Shown: positions 8,324-17,262 of the stretch, piece by piece
Numbering within the stretch: position 1 is the first letter of the stretch
Layout of the letters: each line of letters begins with the position of its first letter
Assembly: GCA_048498995.1 (NCBI GenBank)
Contig: JBEHWX010000028.1
Location: forward strand, 1-59,764
Length of the DNA stretch: 59,764 bases
Direction of reading: 5' to 3'
Source of the DNA: JBEHWX01 sp048498995
GTDB taxonomy: Bacteria; Bacteroidota; Ignavibacteria; OLB7
Translations under genes and position numbers: made by a program
The notes under the pieces: generated by a model
Told to the model about the DNA's origin: nothing
What the model saw: the letters and a program-made list of their open reading frames with translations, nothing else
Database searches by the model: none

Positions 8324-9756
8324 TGGCCATCCGCTCGCTGAGCACCCGCCTGACGGTCTACTACGCCACGCTCCTGGTGGTCTCGCTCGGGATCTTCATC
8401 GTCGTGGTCTTCGTCGTGTTCGACCGCGCGCTCCACAAGGAGTTCGACGCGGTGCTGCTGCACGAGGCGGGGGAGTTCGCCAACTCGGTGGTGGTGCATC
8501 ACGACGGGAGCCTCGACTTCACCGGCCCGCTGGTGGCCGAGCACGAGGGGCTGATCCGCGCGGTGAGCAGCCACTCGGTGCAGACCTTCACGCGGGACGG
8601 CCGGCTTCTGTTCCGCTCGGCCAACGCCGACGACGCGATCTTCCCGCCGCCGGATCTCACGCGGGGGCCGGTTCCCTTCGCGATCGAGGGGGAAGCCGTG
8701 AACGGTCGCGCGATCAGGTCGTATTACTACCCGATCAACCGCTTCGGACGTCTCCACGGCTGGGTGCAGGTCAACGGCTACGAGGCGGTGCTCACCCACG
8801 CGGCCAGGCTGCTCGGGATGATTCTGATCGGTGGAAGCCTGATTCTGCTGGCCGCCGTCGGCGGGCTCGGCTACCTGCTGGCGCGCCGCGCGCTCCTGCC
8901 GCTGCGGGAGATCTCAGCGATCGCCGATCGGGTCACCGCGCGCTCACTTTCGGAGCGGATCGATCCGGAAGGCTACCGCGATCACGAGGTGATCTCGATC
9001 GGGATAGGACTGAATCGACTTCTCGAGCGCCTGGAGGGAGCGTTCACCAATATCTCCCGCTTCACCGCCGATGCCGCCCACCAGTTGCTGACGCCCCTCA
9101 CCGTGATCCGCCAGGAAGTGGATATCACGCTCAGGAAGCCCCGGACACCGGAGGAGTATCAGCGGTCGCTCCAGGCCGTCGGCGAGGACGTTACCCGCCT
9201 CACCAGGATCGTGCAGGGGCTGCTGGCGCTCTCCCGCTCCGACGCCGGCATGCACCCGAGCATCGTCGTGCTCGATCTGCGCGACGCGGTCTCGATCGAG
9301 GCGCGTGGCATGGAGCGGCGCATGGCCGAGAAGGGATTGCGGCTTCTGCTCGATCTGGGGGAGGATCCCGTGCTCGCGCTGGCCGACGAGGCGCACGTGC
9401 ACACGATGGTCAACAACCTGATCGACAACGCGATCAAGTACACCGAACCGGGAGGGACCGTCGAGGTCCGCACCGGCGTCGAGCAAGGCTGGGCGGTGAT
9501 GACCGTGGCGGACACCGGCATCGGCGTGCCGGACGGGGATCGGGGCCGGATCTTCGAGCGCTTCTACCGGAGCGGTGGCGCGCTCGACAGCGGCGCCGAC
9601 GGGGAGGGTCTGGGGCTGTCGATCGTGCAGGGGCTGGTCTCGGCCAACGGCGGGCGCATCACCCTGAGCCCGAACCATCCGCGCGGCACGCGCTTCCGCG
9701 TGGAGCTGCCGGTGCCCGGCGGGAAGGCCGTCCAGACGCCGGCCGCCATCGGCTGA
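8323..9756 (+). CDS. Two-transmembrane sensor histidine kinase, partner of the upstream regulator
   Basis: 477 residues, starting at the ATG at 8323 within TGATG; GGAGG lies at 8314-8318 and an alternative GTG at 8320. There is a transmembrane segment at about 12-34, a periplasmic sensor of roughly 120 residues, a second transmembrane segment at about 160-183, then HAMP. The dimerisation/phosphoacceptor domain has H253 in 'ADAAHQLLTPLTVI', and the ATPase domain shows the N box 'NNLIDNAIKYTEPGG', G1 'DTGIGVP' and G2 'GEGLGLSIVQGL'. The H box has Gln where most kinases have Glu (HE to HQ), a variant also known in TctE-like kinases. It should autophosphorylate and pass phosphate to D51 of the regulator. 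Confidence 0.95.
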   Translation: MAIRSLSTRLTVYYATLLVVSLGIFIVVVFVVFDRALHKEFDAVLLHEAGEFANSVVVHHDGSLDFTGPLVAEHEGLIRAVSSHSVQTFTRDGRLLFRSANADDAIFPPPDLTRGPVPFAIEGEAVNGRAIRSYYYPINRFGRLHGWVQVNGYEAVLTHAARLLGMILIGGSLILLAAVGGLGYLLARRALLPLREISAIADRVTARSLSERIDPEGYRDHEVISIGIGLNRLLERLEGAFTNISRFTADAAHQLLTPLTVIRQEVDITLRKPRTPEEYQRSLQAVGEDVTRLTRIVQGLLALSRSDAGMHPSIVVLDLRDAVSIEARGMERRMAEKGLRLLLDLGEDPVLALADEAHVHTMVNNLIDNAIKYTEPGGTVEVRTGVEQGWAVMTVADTGIGVPDGDRGRIFERFYRSGGALDSGADGEGLGLSIVQGLVSANGGRITLSPNHPRGTRFRVELPVPGGKAVQTPAAIG

Positions 9757-10056
9757 GGGGGCTTCGAGCCGTGCTCCGCGCCGTGCTTCGCGGCCACCCG
9801 CGCCATGCTTCACGGGCATCCGGAGGAGCCGGGAAGGGGCATCGCCGGGGCGCTCCGGGGGGCATCGTCATCACCATGGTGACGGATCGGCCGCCTTCGG
9901 GTTCAGAGCAATTGAAGGCCGGAATTTATTGCCAGATTTGTTACCAATTTTTTGCGTTGGAGATGCGTCAGAGAGATATCTTATTGCGTTTTGCCATTTG
10001 ATCGTACTCCTTCCGCCGAGCCAACCCGTCCTTGAGGACACAGTCGAATTTTTCCC
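9757..10056 (+). promoter_or_regulatory. Intergenic leader with an AT-rich island before the AT-hook gene
   Basis: The first half is GC-rich and featureless. Bases 9909-10002 form a clear AT-rich island in otherwise GC-rich DNA, ending about 55 bases before the start at 10057, which is where a promoter would be expected. GATATCTTATTGCG at 9975-9988 matches a 14-mer upstream of the collagen-like gene (28875-28888) with one difference. No firm -35/-10 assignment is made. Confidence 0.4.
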
Positions 10057-11316
10057 ATGGTGACCAGTTCCAACGACAATCTCCTGAAGCTCGCATCGCT
10101 GATGATCGCCGAGATCGAAGGATTTTTTACTTCGATGCAGGTCGGTCTTAGGCACCCGGTTTCGGAATTTTCGTTCGAGGCCGGGCGCAACGCCTTTTAC
10201 GTGATTTATGCCGGCAACGGCGCGCCGCTCAAGGCGGGGGTGCTGTTGAGCACGCTCCCGGCCGAGGAGCGCGCCAGGATCATCGACGAGGTTGCGACGC
10301 TCGAGCGGATGGGATACGGGGCCAGCTATCGCGTGCTCGATCTCGGCAGCGAGCTGCTGGCCAGCCAGATCGGCCGCATTCTGCTGGATCTCTTCGGTGC
10401 CACGCTGCCGCTGGCCGGCGGCGCCCCGGCGCAGGAAGTCGTTCCGGCATCGGTCTCCGCTCCGCAGCCGCCGCTGCTGGCCGCCCTGGCGGCCTCGCAG
10501 TTCCGGATGGAGCCCGCCGCCGGGATGCCGCTGCTCGCGGCCTCCGAGGCCGTTGAGGCTCCCGAGCTGGACGAATCGGCCGAGGACGGCGCCGCTCCGA
10601 TGGTCGAAGCCGCTCCGACGGTCGAAGCCGCGTCGACGGTCGAGGCCGCTCCGGCGGCCGGAATGCCGCCGGGAGCCGCGCCGCTGGTGCCGATGATCGT
10701 CAACGGCGAGCTGGTGCTGCCGAAGCGGAAGCGCGGCCGTCCGCGCAAGGAGGAGGTGCTGGCGCGCCAGGCTCTGCTGGCCGCGCAGGCGCAGGCCGAG
10801 AGCGGCTATCCGATCCCCAGCCCGATCACCGCCGCCCCCGCGTCCGCCGAACAGGCGCCCCGCCGCCGCGGACGTCCACGCAAGGTGGATCTGGCGCAGC
10901 AGTCCACCGATCACGAGCGGACCGAGGCGGTGGTCGCCGCCGCGATGGAATCGCTCTTCGGCCATGGCGGCCACGTCGCCAATGGTGGTGTCAACGGAGA
11001 CGCCGAGGAGGGGCATATCACCAACGGCGTCAACGGCACGCACGAGACCAACGGCGCCGGGCATCATGATGAGGCGCGGGTCGAGGTCGATGAGGTGATC
11101 TCCGCCGCGGCCGCCGAGGAAGAGCCGATGCGCAACGACACCGAGGTCGAGGATGTCGAGGAGCGGAACGAGGAGCGCGGGTTCGAGGGAGGAGGGCAGA
11201 CCAGCTCCGGGTTCAACGTCGGCATCACCGGCAACCTGCCGCTGACGAAGAACCAGCGCCGCGAGCTTCGCCGTCGCGAGCTGGAGCGCATCCGCCGCGA
11301 GAGCGGCCTGAGCTGA
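10057..11316 (+). CDS. Uncharacterised protein with two AT-hooks (RGRPRK)
   Basis: 419 residues, not recognised as a named family. Residues 1-125 are a compact-looking alpha/beta domain ('NLLKLASLMIAEIEGFF', 'RNAFYVIYAGNGAPLKAG', 'ASQIGRILLDLFG'). Residues about 130-220 are an Ala/Pro/Glu linker containing short 'TVEAA' repeats. Two AT-hook cores follow, RGRPRK at 226-231 and 271-276, each flanked by further basic residues. These bind the minor groove of AT-rich DNA in HMGA proteins and in bacterial CarD of Myxococcus. Residues about 300-385 are rich in Gly/Asn/His and acid, and the end is strongly basic ('QRRELRRRELERIRRE'). An architectural DNA-binding protein is inferred. No Shine-Dalgarno is evident. 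A strong terminator follows. Confidence 0.7.
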   Translation: MVTSSNDNLLKLASLMIAEIEGFFTSMQVGLRHPVSEFSFEAGRNAFYVIYAGNGAPLKAGVLLSTLPAEERARIIDEVATLERMGYGASYRVLDLGSELLASQIGRILLDLFGATLPLAGGAPAQEVVPASVSAPQPPLLAALAASQFRMEPAAGMPLLAASEAVEAPELDESAEDGAAPMVEAAPTVEAASTVEAAPAAGMPPGAAPLVPMIVNGELVLPKRKRGRPRKEEVLARQALLAAQAQAESGYPIPSPITAAPASAEQAPRRRGRPRKVDLAQQSTDHERTEAVVAAAMESLFGHGGHVANGGVNGDAEEGHITNGVNGTHETNGAGHHDEARVEVDEVISAAAAEEEPMRNDTEVEDVEERNEERGFEGGGQTSSGFNVGITGNLPLTKNQRRELRRRELERIRRESGLS

Positions 11317-11356
11317 GCGGGTCGATCCCCTGACCTGATCCGAATCGAACATGTGA

Positions 11357-11395
11357 GCGCCCGCGATGCACCCGGCATCGCGGGCGCCGTCGTTT
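11357..11395 (+). terminator. Intrinsic terminator after the AT-hook gene
   Basis: Thirteen perfect base pairs: GCGCCCGCGATGC (11357-11369), loop ACCCG, GCATCGCGGGCGC (11375-11387), then CGTCGTTT. It lies between convergent genes ending at 11316 and 11420 and may serve both. Confidence 0.75.
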
Positions 11396-11419
11396 GCGGC
11401 CCCGTCCGATCTTTAATCT

Positions 11420-13966
11420 TCAGGTGCCGCGCGGCTTGGCGCGGTTGGTCGGCGTTGCCTGCAGCGGATCATCGGGCCAGTAGTGCTTCGGATAGCGCCC
11501 CTTCAGATCCTTCCGCACGTCGAAGTAGGTGGTCCGCCAGAAGTTCGCCAGGTCGCGCGTCACCTGCACCGGCCGGCCGGCCGGCGACAGAAGGTGGATC
11601 GTCAACGGCACCCGTCCGCCGCCGACGCGGGGCGTCTCGACCGCGCCGAACATCTCCTGCAGGCGAACGGCGAGCACCGGTGCCTCCGGCGTCGAATAAT
11701 CGATCGGGATGCGCGACCCGCTCGGCACCGTCAGGTGCGATGGGGCCAGCTCCTCCAGGCGGGCACGCTGCTCCCAGGTGAGGAGCGCCATCAGGATCTC
11801 GTGCAGGTCGAGTCGCGCCAGATCATCCTTCCGGCGGAGCCCGCCGAGGTGGGGCGCAAGCCAGCTCTCCAGCGTCTCGAGCAGCGCCGCGTCCGACACA
11901 TCCGGCCAGCTCCCGTCGGCGCCGTGCAGAAACGCCATCCGCTCCCTGAGCGCGACCGCCCCCTTGCTCCAGGGGAGCAGCCCCAGTCCCTCGCGGCGGA
12001 TTCCCTCGGCGTAGGCGCGCGCCATGAGCTCCGGATCGGGATCGGCCACCGGCAGGTCGCGCAGGGCCAGCGCGCCGAGCCGCTCGCGCCGGCGCGCCAT
12101 CACGGTGCCGCTCTGATCGTCCCACGCGACGATGCTCTCCGACTCGATCTGGTCGCCGAAGTGGAGCTCGATCTCCTCCATGTCGATCGGCGCGGCCAGG
12201 AAGATTCTGCTCTCGCGGCGATCGCCGTCGAGCTCCGCGGCCACGAGGAAGGCTGACGCGGCGAGCGTCTGCTCCTTCGGCAGCGCGGCGCTCTGCCCGT
12301 TGCGCAGCAGAAATCGTCCCGGCTGCCCAGGGCGCATCTGCGCTATCCGATCCGGATACGCGAAGGCCAGCAGCAGCCCGCACGCCTCGATCTCCATCCC
12401 CTCCTCCCGATCCCCGAGCCCGAGCCGACGCTCCCAGGCGCGCGCGCTGACGGCGATCCGGCGGAGCGTGCCCCGATCCACCTCGTGGCCGTGGGCCGAT
12501 GCCGGACCGTTGCCGCGATCGAGCGTGACGAGCGCCTCCATTCTCAGCCGCACGTCAGCGTCCGGGGGAGCGCCGAAGGAGCGGAACGGATCGCGCTCCT
12601 CCAGCAGCGCCGCGAGCCGGCATGCCAGCGTCGCCTGCCCCAGCTCGCGCGCGGCGAGCGTCATGTGCGCCAGCCGCGGGTGCAGCGCCAGCCGCGCCAT
12701 CGCGCGGCCGTGCGGGGTGATGGCCCCGCCGGCATCGATCGCGTCGAGCCGGGTCAGAAGGTCGCGTCCCTGCGTGTAGGCGCCGGCCGGCGGCGGGGTG
12801 AGCCACGCCAGCTCCGCCGGATCGGAGACGCCCCACTCGGCGAGCTCGAGCGCGAGCGGCGCCAGATCCGCCTCCATGATCTCCGGCTGTCCCTGCGCCA
12901 GCAGCGCTCCCTGTTCCCCCTCGGTCCAGAGGCGATAGCAGACGCCGGGACCGAGACGTCCGGCGCGCCCGCGACGCTGTTCGGCCGAGGAGACCGTCAC
13001 GCGCACGGTCGCCAGGCGGGTCATGCCGGCGCGTGGGGAGAAGCGGGGGACGCGCATCAGCCCCGCGTCGATCACGATCCGGATCCCCTCGATGGTCAGA
13101 CTGGTCTCGGCGATGGAGGTGGAGAGCACCACCTTGCGCCGTCCCGGCACGCTCGGCGCGATCGCCGTGTCCTGCGCGCCCTGCGGCAGGTTGCCGTGCA
13201 GCGGAGCCACGAGGGTGCCGGCCGGAAGCGGGCTCCGGCTCAGCAGATCCTCCACGCGACGGATCTCGCCGGCGCCGGGGAGGAACACCAGAATATCCCC
13301 ATCCTTCTCCTCGGCGAGCGCGCGGAGAACCGCGGCCGCGGCCGCATCCTCGATCCGTCCCTCATGGCGCCGCGCCAGATACCGCGTCTCGACCGGGAAC
13401 ATGCGCCCCTGGCTCGTCACGATCGGGGCATCGTCGAGCAGGCGGGCGATCGGCTCGCCGTCGAGCGTCGCGGACATCACCAGCAGCCGGAGATCCTCCC
13501 GCAGCAGGCTCTGCGTCTGGTGCGCCAGGGCGAGCCCGAGATCGGCCTGAAGGCTCCGTTCGTGGAACTCGTCGAAGATCAGGATGCCGATCCCCTCCAG
13601 CGCCGGATCGGACTGAATCATCCGGGAGAGGATCCCCTCGGTCACCACTTCGATCCGCGTGCTCCGTCCAACGCGCGTCTCCATCCGCATCCTGTAGCCG
13701 ACCGTGCCGCCGACCTCCTCGCCGAGCAGATCGGCCATTCTCCGCGCCGCGGCGCGCGCGGCCAGGCGGCGCGGCTCGAGCATCACGATCTTCCCTCCGG
13801 CGAGCCACTCCTCGCGAAGCAGCGCCAGCGGCACGTGCGTGGTCTTGCCGGCGCCCGGCGGCGCCTGCAGCAGCACGGAGCGGTGATCGGCGAGCGCGGC
13901 CAGCAGGCGCGGCATCGCTTCGTCGATCGGCAGTGTCGGGAACGGAAGAGAAGAGGAGATCGGCAT
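11420..13966 (-). CDS. hrpB: ATP-dependent RNA helicase HrpB
   Basis: 848 residues from the ATG at 13966, close to the roughly 810-825 usual for HrpB; an upstream in-frame extension to 14203 is arginine-rich and was not used. DEAH-type helicase motifs are all visible: motif I 'QAPPGAGKTT' (34-43), 'EPRRLAARAAA', motif II DEFH (132-135), motif III 'VMSATLDG', 'FLPGAGEIRRVEDLL' and 'QRRGRAGR' (motif VI). The C-terminal portion with 'FVLRNGQ'-like and 'KDLKGRYPKHYWPDDP' sequence is typical of the HrpB C-terminal domain. The cellular role of HrpB is still poorly defined in bacteria. The gene stands alone, convergent with the AT-hook gene and divergent from the gene at 14299. Confidence 0.95.
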   Translation of the reverse strand: MPISSSLPFPTLPIDEAMPRLLAALADHRSVLLQAPPGAGKTTHVPLALLREEWLAGGKIVMLEPRRLAARAAARRMADLLGEEVGGTVGYRMRMETRVGRSTRIEVVTEGILSRMIQSDPALEGIGILIFDEFHERSLQADLGLALAHQTQSLLREDLRLLVMSATLDGEPIARLLDDAPIVTSQGRMFPVETRYLARRHEGRIEDAAAAAVLRALAEEKDGDILVFLPGAGEIRRVEDLLSRSPLPAGTLVAPLHGNLPQGAQDTAIAPSVPGRRKVVLSTSIAETSLTIEGIRIVIDAGLMRVPRFSPRAGMTRLATVRVTVSSAEQRRGRAGRLGPGVCYRLWTEGEQGALLAQGQPEIMEADLAPLALELAEWGVSDPAELAWLTPPPAGAYTQGRDLLTRLDAIDAGGAITPHGRAMARLALHPRLAHMTLAARELGQATLACRLAALLEERDPFRSFGAPPDADVRLRMEALVTLDRGNGPASAHGHEVDRGTLRRIAVSARAWERRLGLGDREEGMEIEACGLLLAFAYPDRIAQMRPGQPGRFLLRNGQSAALPKEQTLAASAFLVAAELDGDRRESRIFLAAPIDMEEIELHFGDQIESESIVAWDDQSGTVMARRRERLGALALRDLPVADPDPELMARAYAEGIRREGLGLLPWSKGAVALRERMAFLHGADGSWPDVSDAALLETLESWLAPHLGGLRRKDDLARLDLHEILMALLTWEQRARLEELAPSHLTVPSGSRIPIDYSTPEAPVLAVRLQEMFGAVETPRVGGGRVPLTIHLLSPAGRPVQVTRDLANFWRTTYFDVRKDLKGRYPKHYWPDDPLQATPTNRAKPRGT

Positions 13967-14222
13967 CGACGGTCGGATCGGAATCGTCAGGGGTCGGGCA
14001 TGGCGCCCGACGGATGAACCGGCAAGATAGAGCGGGCGACGGGAAGCGGCACGCCTCAATCCACATCGGTCGGCAACCACCTGACCCTCGCGCGATTGCT
14101 CCGCTTGGGAGAACGATCCGGGGCGACGTCGTGGAGATGCCGTCTTGCGGATGGCGTTGCCACGCGGTATGTTCCCCCGCGCTTCGACCGTCCCGCGCCG
14201 CATGCGGCCGGGAGGTCCGGAG

Positions 14223-14267
14223 CCACGACAATCACCATCGCGCCGCGATATTCACGACAACCATCAC
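14223..14267 (+). promoter_or_regulatory. Two copies of motif YCACGACAAYCAYCA in the leader of the 14299 gene
   Basis: CCACGACAATCACCAT (14223-14238) and TCACGACAACCATCAC (14252-14267) are near-identical and start 29 bases apart, 32-76 bases before the start codon at 14299. The same motif occurs once in the leader of the collagen-like gene (29063-29079). A shared regulator or RNA-level signal is inferred. Confidence 0.4.
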
Positions 14268-14298
14268 GGGACCACGCTCCGCCGTGGATCGATACGCC

Positions 14299-15096
14299 AT
14301 GAAGCATCACCAGACATCGGACGCCGATCGCGCCGGTCGCGCGAACGGAGGAACACCATCAACGCATCCGGGAAAGCCGGCGACGGCCGGGAACATGAGC
14401 GAGGGAGATATCTGGCGGGAGGATGCAACGCCGGCCTCGATCGGCGCGGGCGCGGTGCTCTACCGCCTCTCGCCGAATGCCACCGACCTTCGCGCCCGGC
14501 GCTCGGGCGCCCGTCCCGGAGCGCTCCTGGTCGATGACGACGCGAAGCGGCTCGGGCCGGGACAGCTCAGGAAGAGCGTGTTCCTCGCGGAGCTGGAAAC
14601 GGCGGTCTGCGCCGCCGCCGAGCGCGCGTTCGAGGGAGTCCGGTGGACGCCGGAGGGATGCCCCTGGGTGGCCCGCTGGTTCGCCTACTATCACGGCCGA
14701 AGCGCCGCGCATGTCGAGAAGGCGCTTCGACGCTATGCTCCGGAGGTGACCGACGCCACGAGCGCGCGCGATTACATCCCGGCCGTCACCGCCAGGATCA
14801 GGGCGGGGATCGTCGCGTGGAAGACGACCGGCAAAGTGTCCGGGGTGCCGGACGAGAGCGGGGTGGGGGATGACGCGGCCGACGCGTCGATGGACGAGGT
14901 GGCGGGAGTTTCCGACCCGGGATTCGCCGGGGACCTTCGTGGCGTGAGCCTCGGAGGAGAGGAGCGGAGAAGCTACGCGGCGCGTGGCGGCGCCTCCGCA
15001 CCCGCGATCGTCGGACGGACCGGGGGGAAGCGGGAGTGGCGGTGGCCCGGCGCCCCCTCGCTCCGTGCCTGCGGCGGACGCCGCGCCGGGGCGTGA
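14299..15096 (+). CDS. Uncharacterised protein; core resembles C-terminal part of eCIS-associated DUF4157 proteins
   Basis: 265 residues from the ATG at 14299; an alternative ATG at 14395 would drop a polar, disordered-looking N-terminus. The central part, about residues 85-185, looks like a real folded domain: 'KRLGPGQLRKSVFLAEL', 'GCPWVARWFAYYHGRSAA', 'HVEKALRRYAPE' and 'SARDYIPAVTARIRAG'. From memory, this pattern recurs at the C-terminus of large DUF4157-type proteins near extracellular contractile injection systems, but I cannot confirm it here and no injection-system gene is in the window. The tail from about 200 is low-complexity and basic. It has no signal peptide. Confidence 0.6.
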   Translation: MKHHQTSDADRAGRANGGTPSTHPGKPATAGNMSEGDIWREDATPASIGAGAVLYRLSPNATDLRARRSGARPGALLVDDDAKRLGPGQLRKSVFLAELETAVCAAAERAFEGVRWTPEGCPWVARWFAYYHGRSAAHVEKALRRYAPEVTDATSARDYIPAVTARIRAGIVAWKTTGKVSGVPDESGVGDDAADASMDEVAGVSDPGFAGDLRGVSLGGEERRSYAARGGASAPAIVGRTGGKREWRWPGAPSLRACGGRRAGA

Positions 15097-15136
15097 CCCA
15101 CGCTCCGGCGAGGATTGCCATGGGGAGAAAACGGAG

Positions 15137-15173
15137 CGGCCGAGGCCAGGGAACAAGTCCCCGGCCTCGGCCG
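15137..15173. terminator. Hairpin between convergent genes, probable bidirectional terminator
   Basis: Arms CGGCCGAGGCC (15137-15147) and GGCCTCGGCCG (15163-15173) pair perfectly, extended inside by GGG/CCC. It lies between the stops at 15096 (+) and 15257 (-). No T run follows, so the call rests on position and stem strength. Confidence 0.5.
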
Positions 15174-15256
15174 TCGCCGCAACCGTCCCGATCACCTGCC
15201 CGGGCTCCTGGACGGCACGAACCGCATCGCGGCGCGTCGTGAGCGCGCCGCGGAGA

Positions 15257-16470
<1,214 letters not shown>

Positions 16471-16474
<4 letters not shown>

Positions 16475-17253
16475 GGCTTCCCCTCCTCTCCGGGATGGAT
16501 CCCCTTGAGCGCGTACGATGTGTCCGGGGCCAGCTCGGCCAGCGCCTCGCGGGCGATCCGGCGGTGGATCACCGGCACGTCGCGCAGAATCTTCCCGTCC
16601 CGCATCTCGACGATCCGCTTGGTATACTCGGCGATATCCGGCTCGTGCGTCACCACGATCACGGTGATTCCCTGTTCGTTCAGCTCCTGGAACACCGACA
16701 TCACCTCGATGCTCGTCCGGCTGTCGAGGTTGCCGGTCGGCTCGTCGGCCAGGATGAGCGAGGGATTGTTGACCAGGGCGCGGGCTATCGCCACGCGCTG
16801 CTGCTGTCCGCCGGAGAGCTTGCTCGGCTCGTGGTCGAGGCGGTCGCCGAGCCCGACGCGCTGGAGCGCCTCGGTGGCCACGCGCCGGGGATCGCCGGAG
16901 GTGCCTTTACGATTGTAGAGCATCGGCAGCTCCACGTTCTCGAGCGCCGTGGTGCGGGCCAGGAGGTTGAACCCCTGGAAGACGAAGCCGATCTTCTGAT
17001 TCCGGATATCGGCCAGCTCGTTCTTGCCGAGCCCGTTGACCTTCACGCCGTCGAGATAATATTCGCCGCCGCTCGGGTAGTCGAGGCATCCGAGGATGTT
17101 CATCATCGTGGACTTGCCGGATCCGGAGGCGCCCATGATCGAGACGAACTCTCCCGGCTCGATCGTCAGGTCCACGCCTCCGAGGGCGCGCACCTCCACG
17201 TCGCCCGACGTGTAGATCTTCTCCAATCCCACCGTTCTTATTACCGCTGCCAT
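16471..17253 (-). CDS. MacB-like ABC transporter ATP-binding subunit
   Basis: 260 residues. Walker A 'GASGSGKST' (41-49), Q loop 'FVFQGFNLL', signature 'LSGGQ' (146-150), Walker B 'LILADEP' (166-172), D loop 'GNLDSRT' and H-loop H203 are intact. The family is the LolD/MacB/FtsE group, whose ATP hydrolysis moves periplasmic domains of the partner permease rather than pumping through the membrane. The C-terminal 30 residues extend past the usual domain end. It starts nine bases after the adaptor stop, and its own stop overlaps the permease start, so the three are one transcriptional unit. Confidence 0.96.
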
Positions 17254-17262
17254 TCCCTGCTC

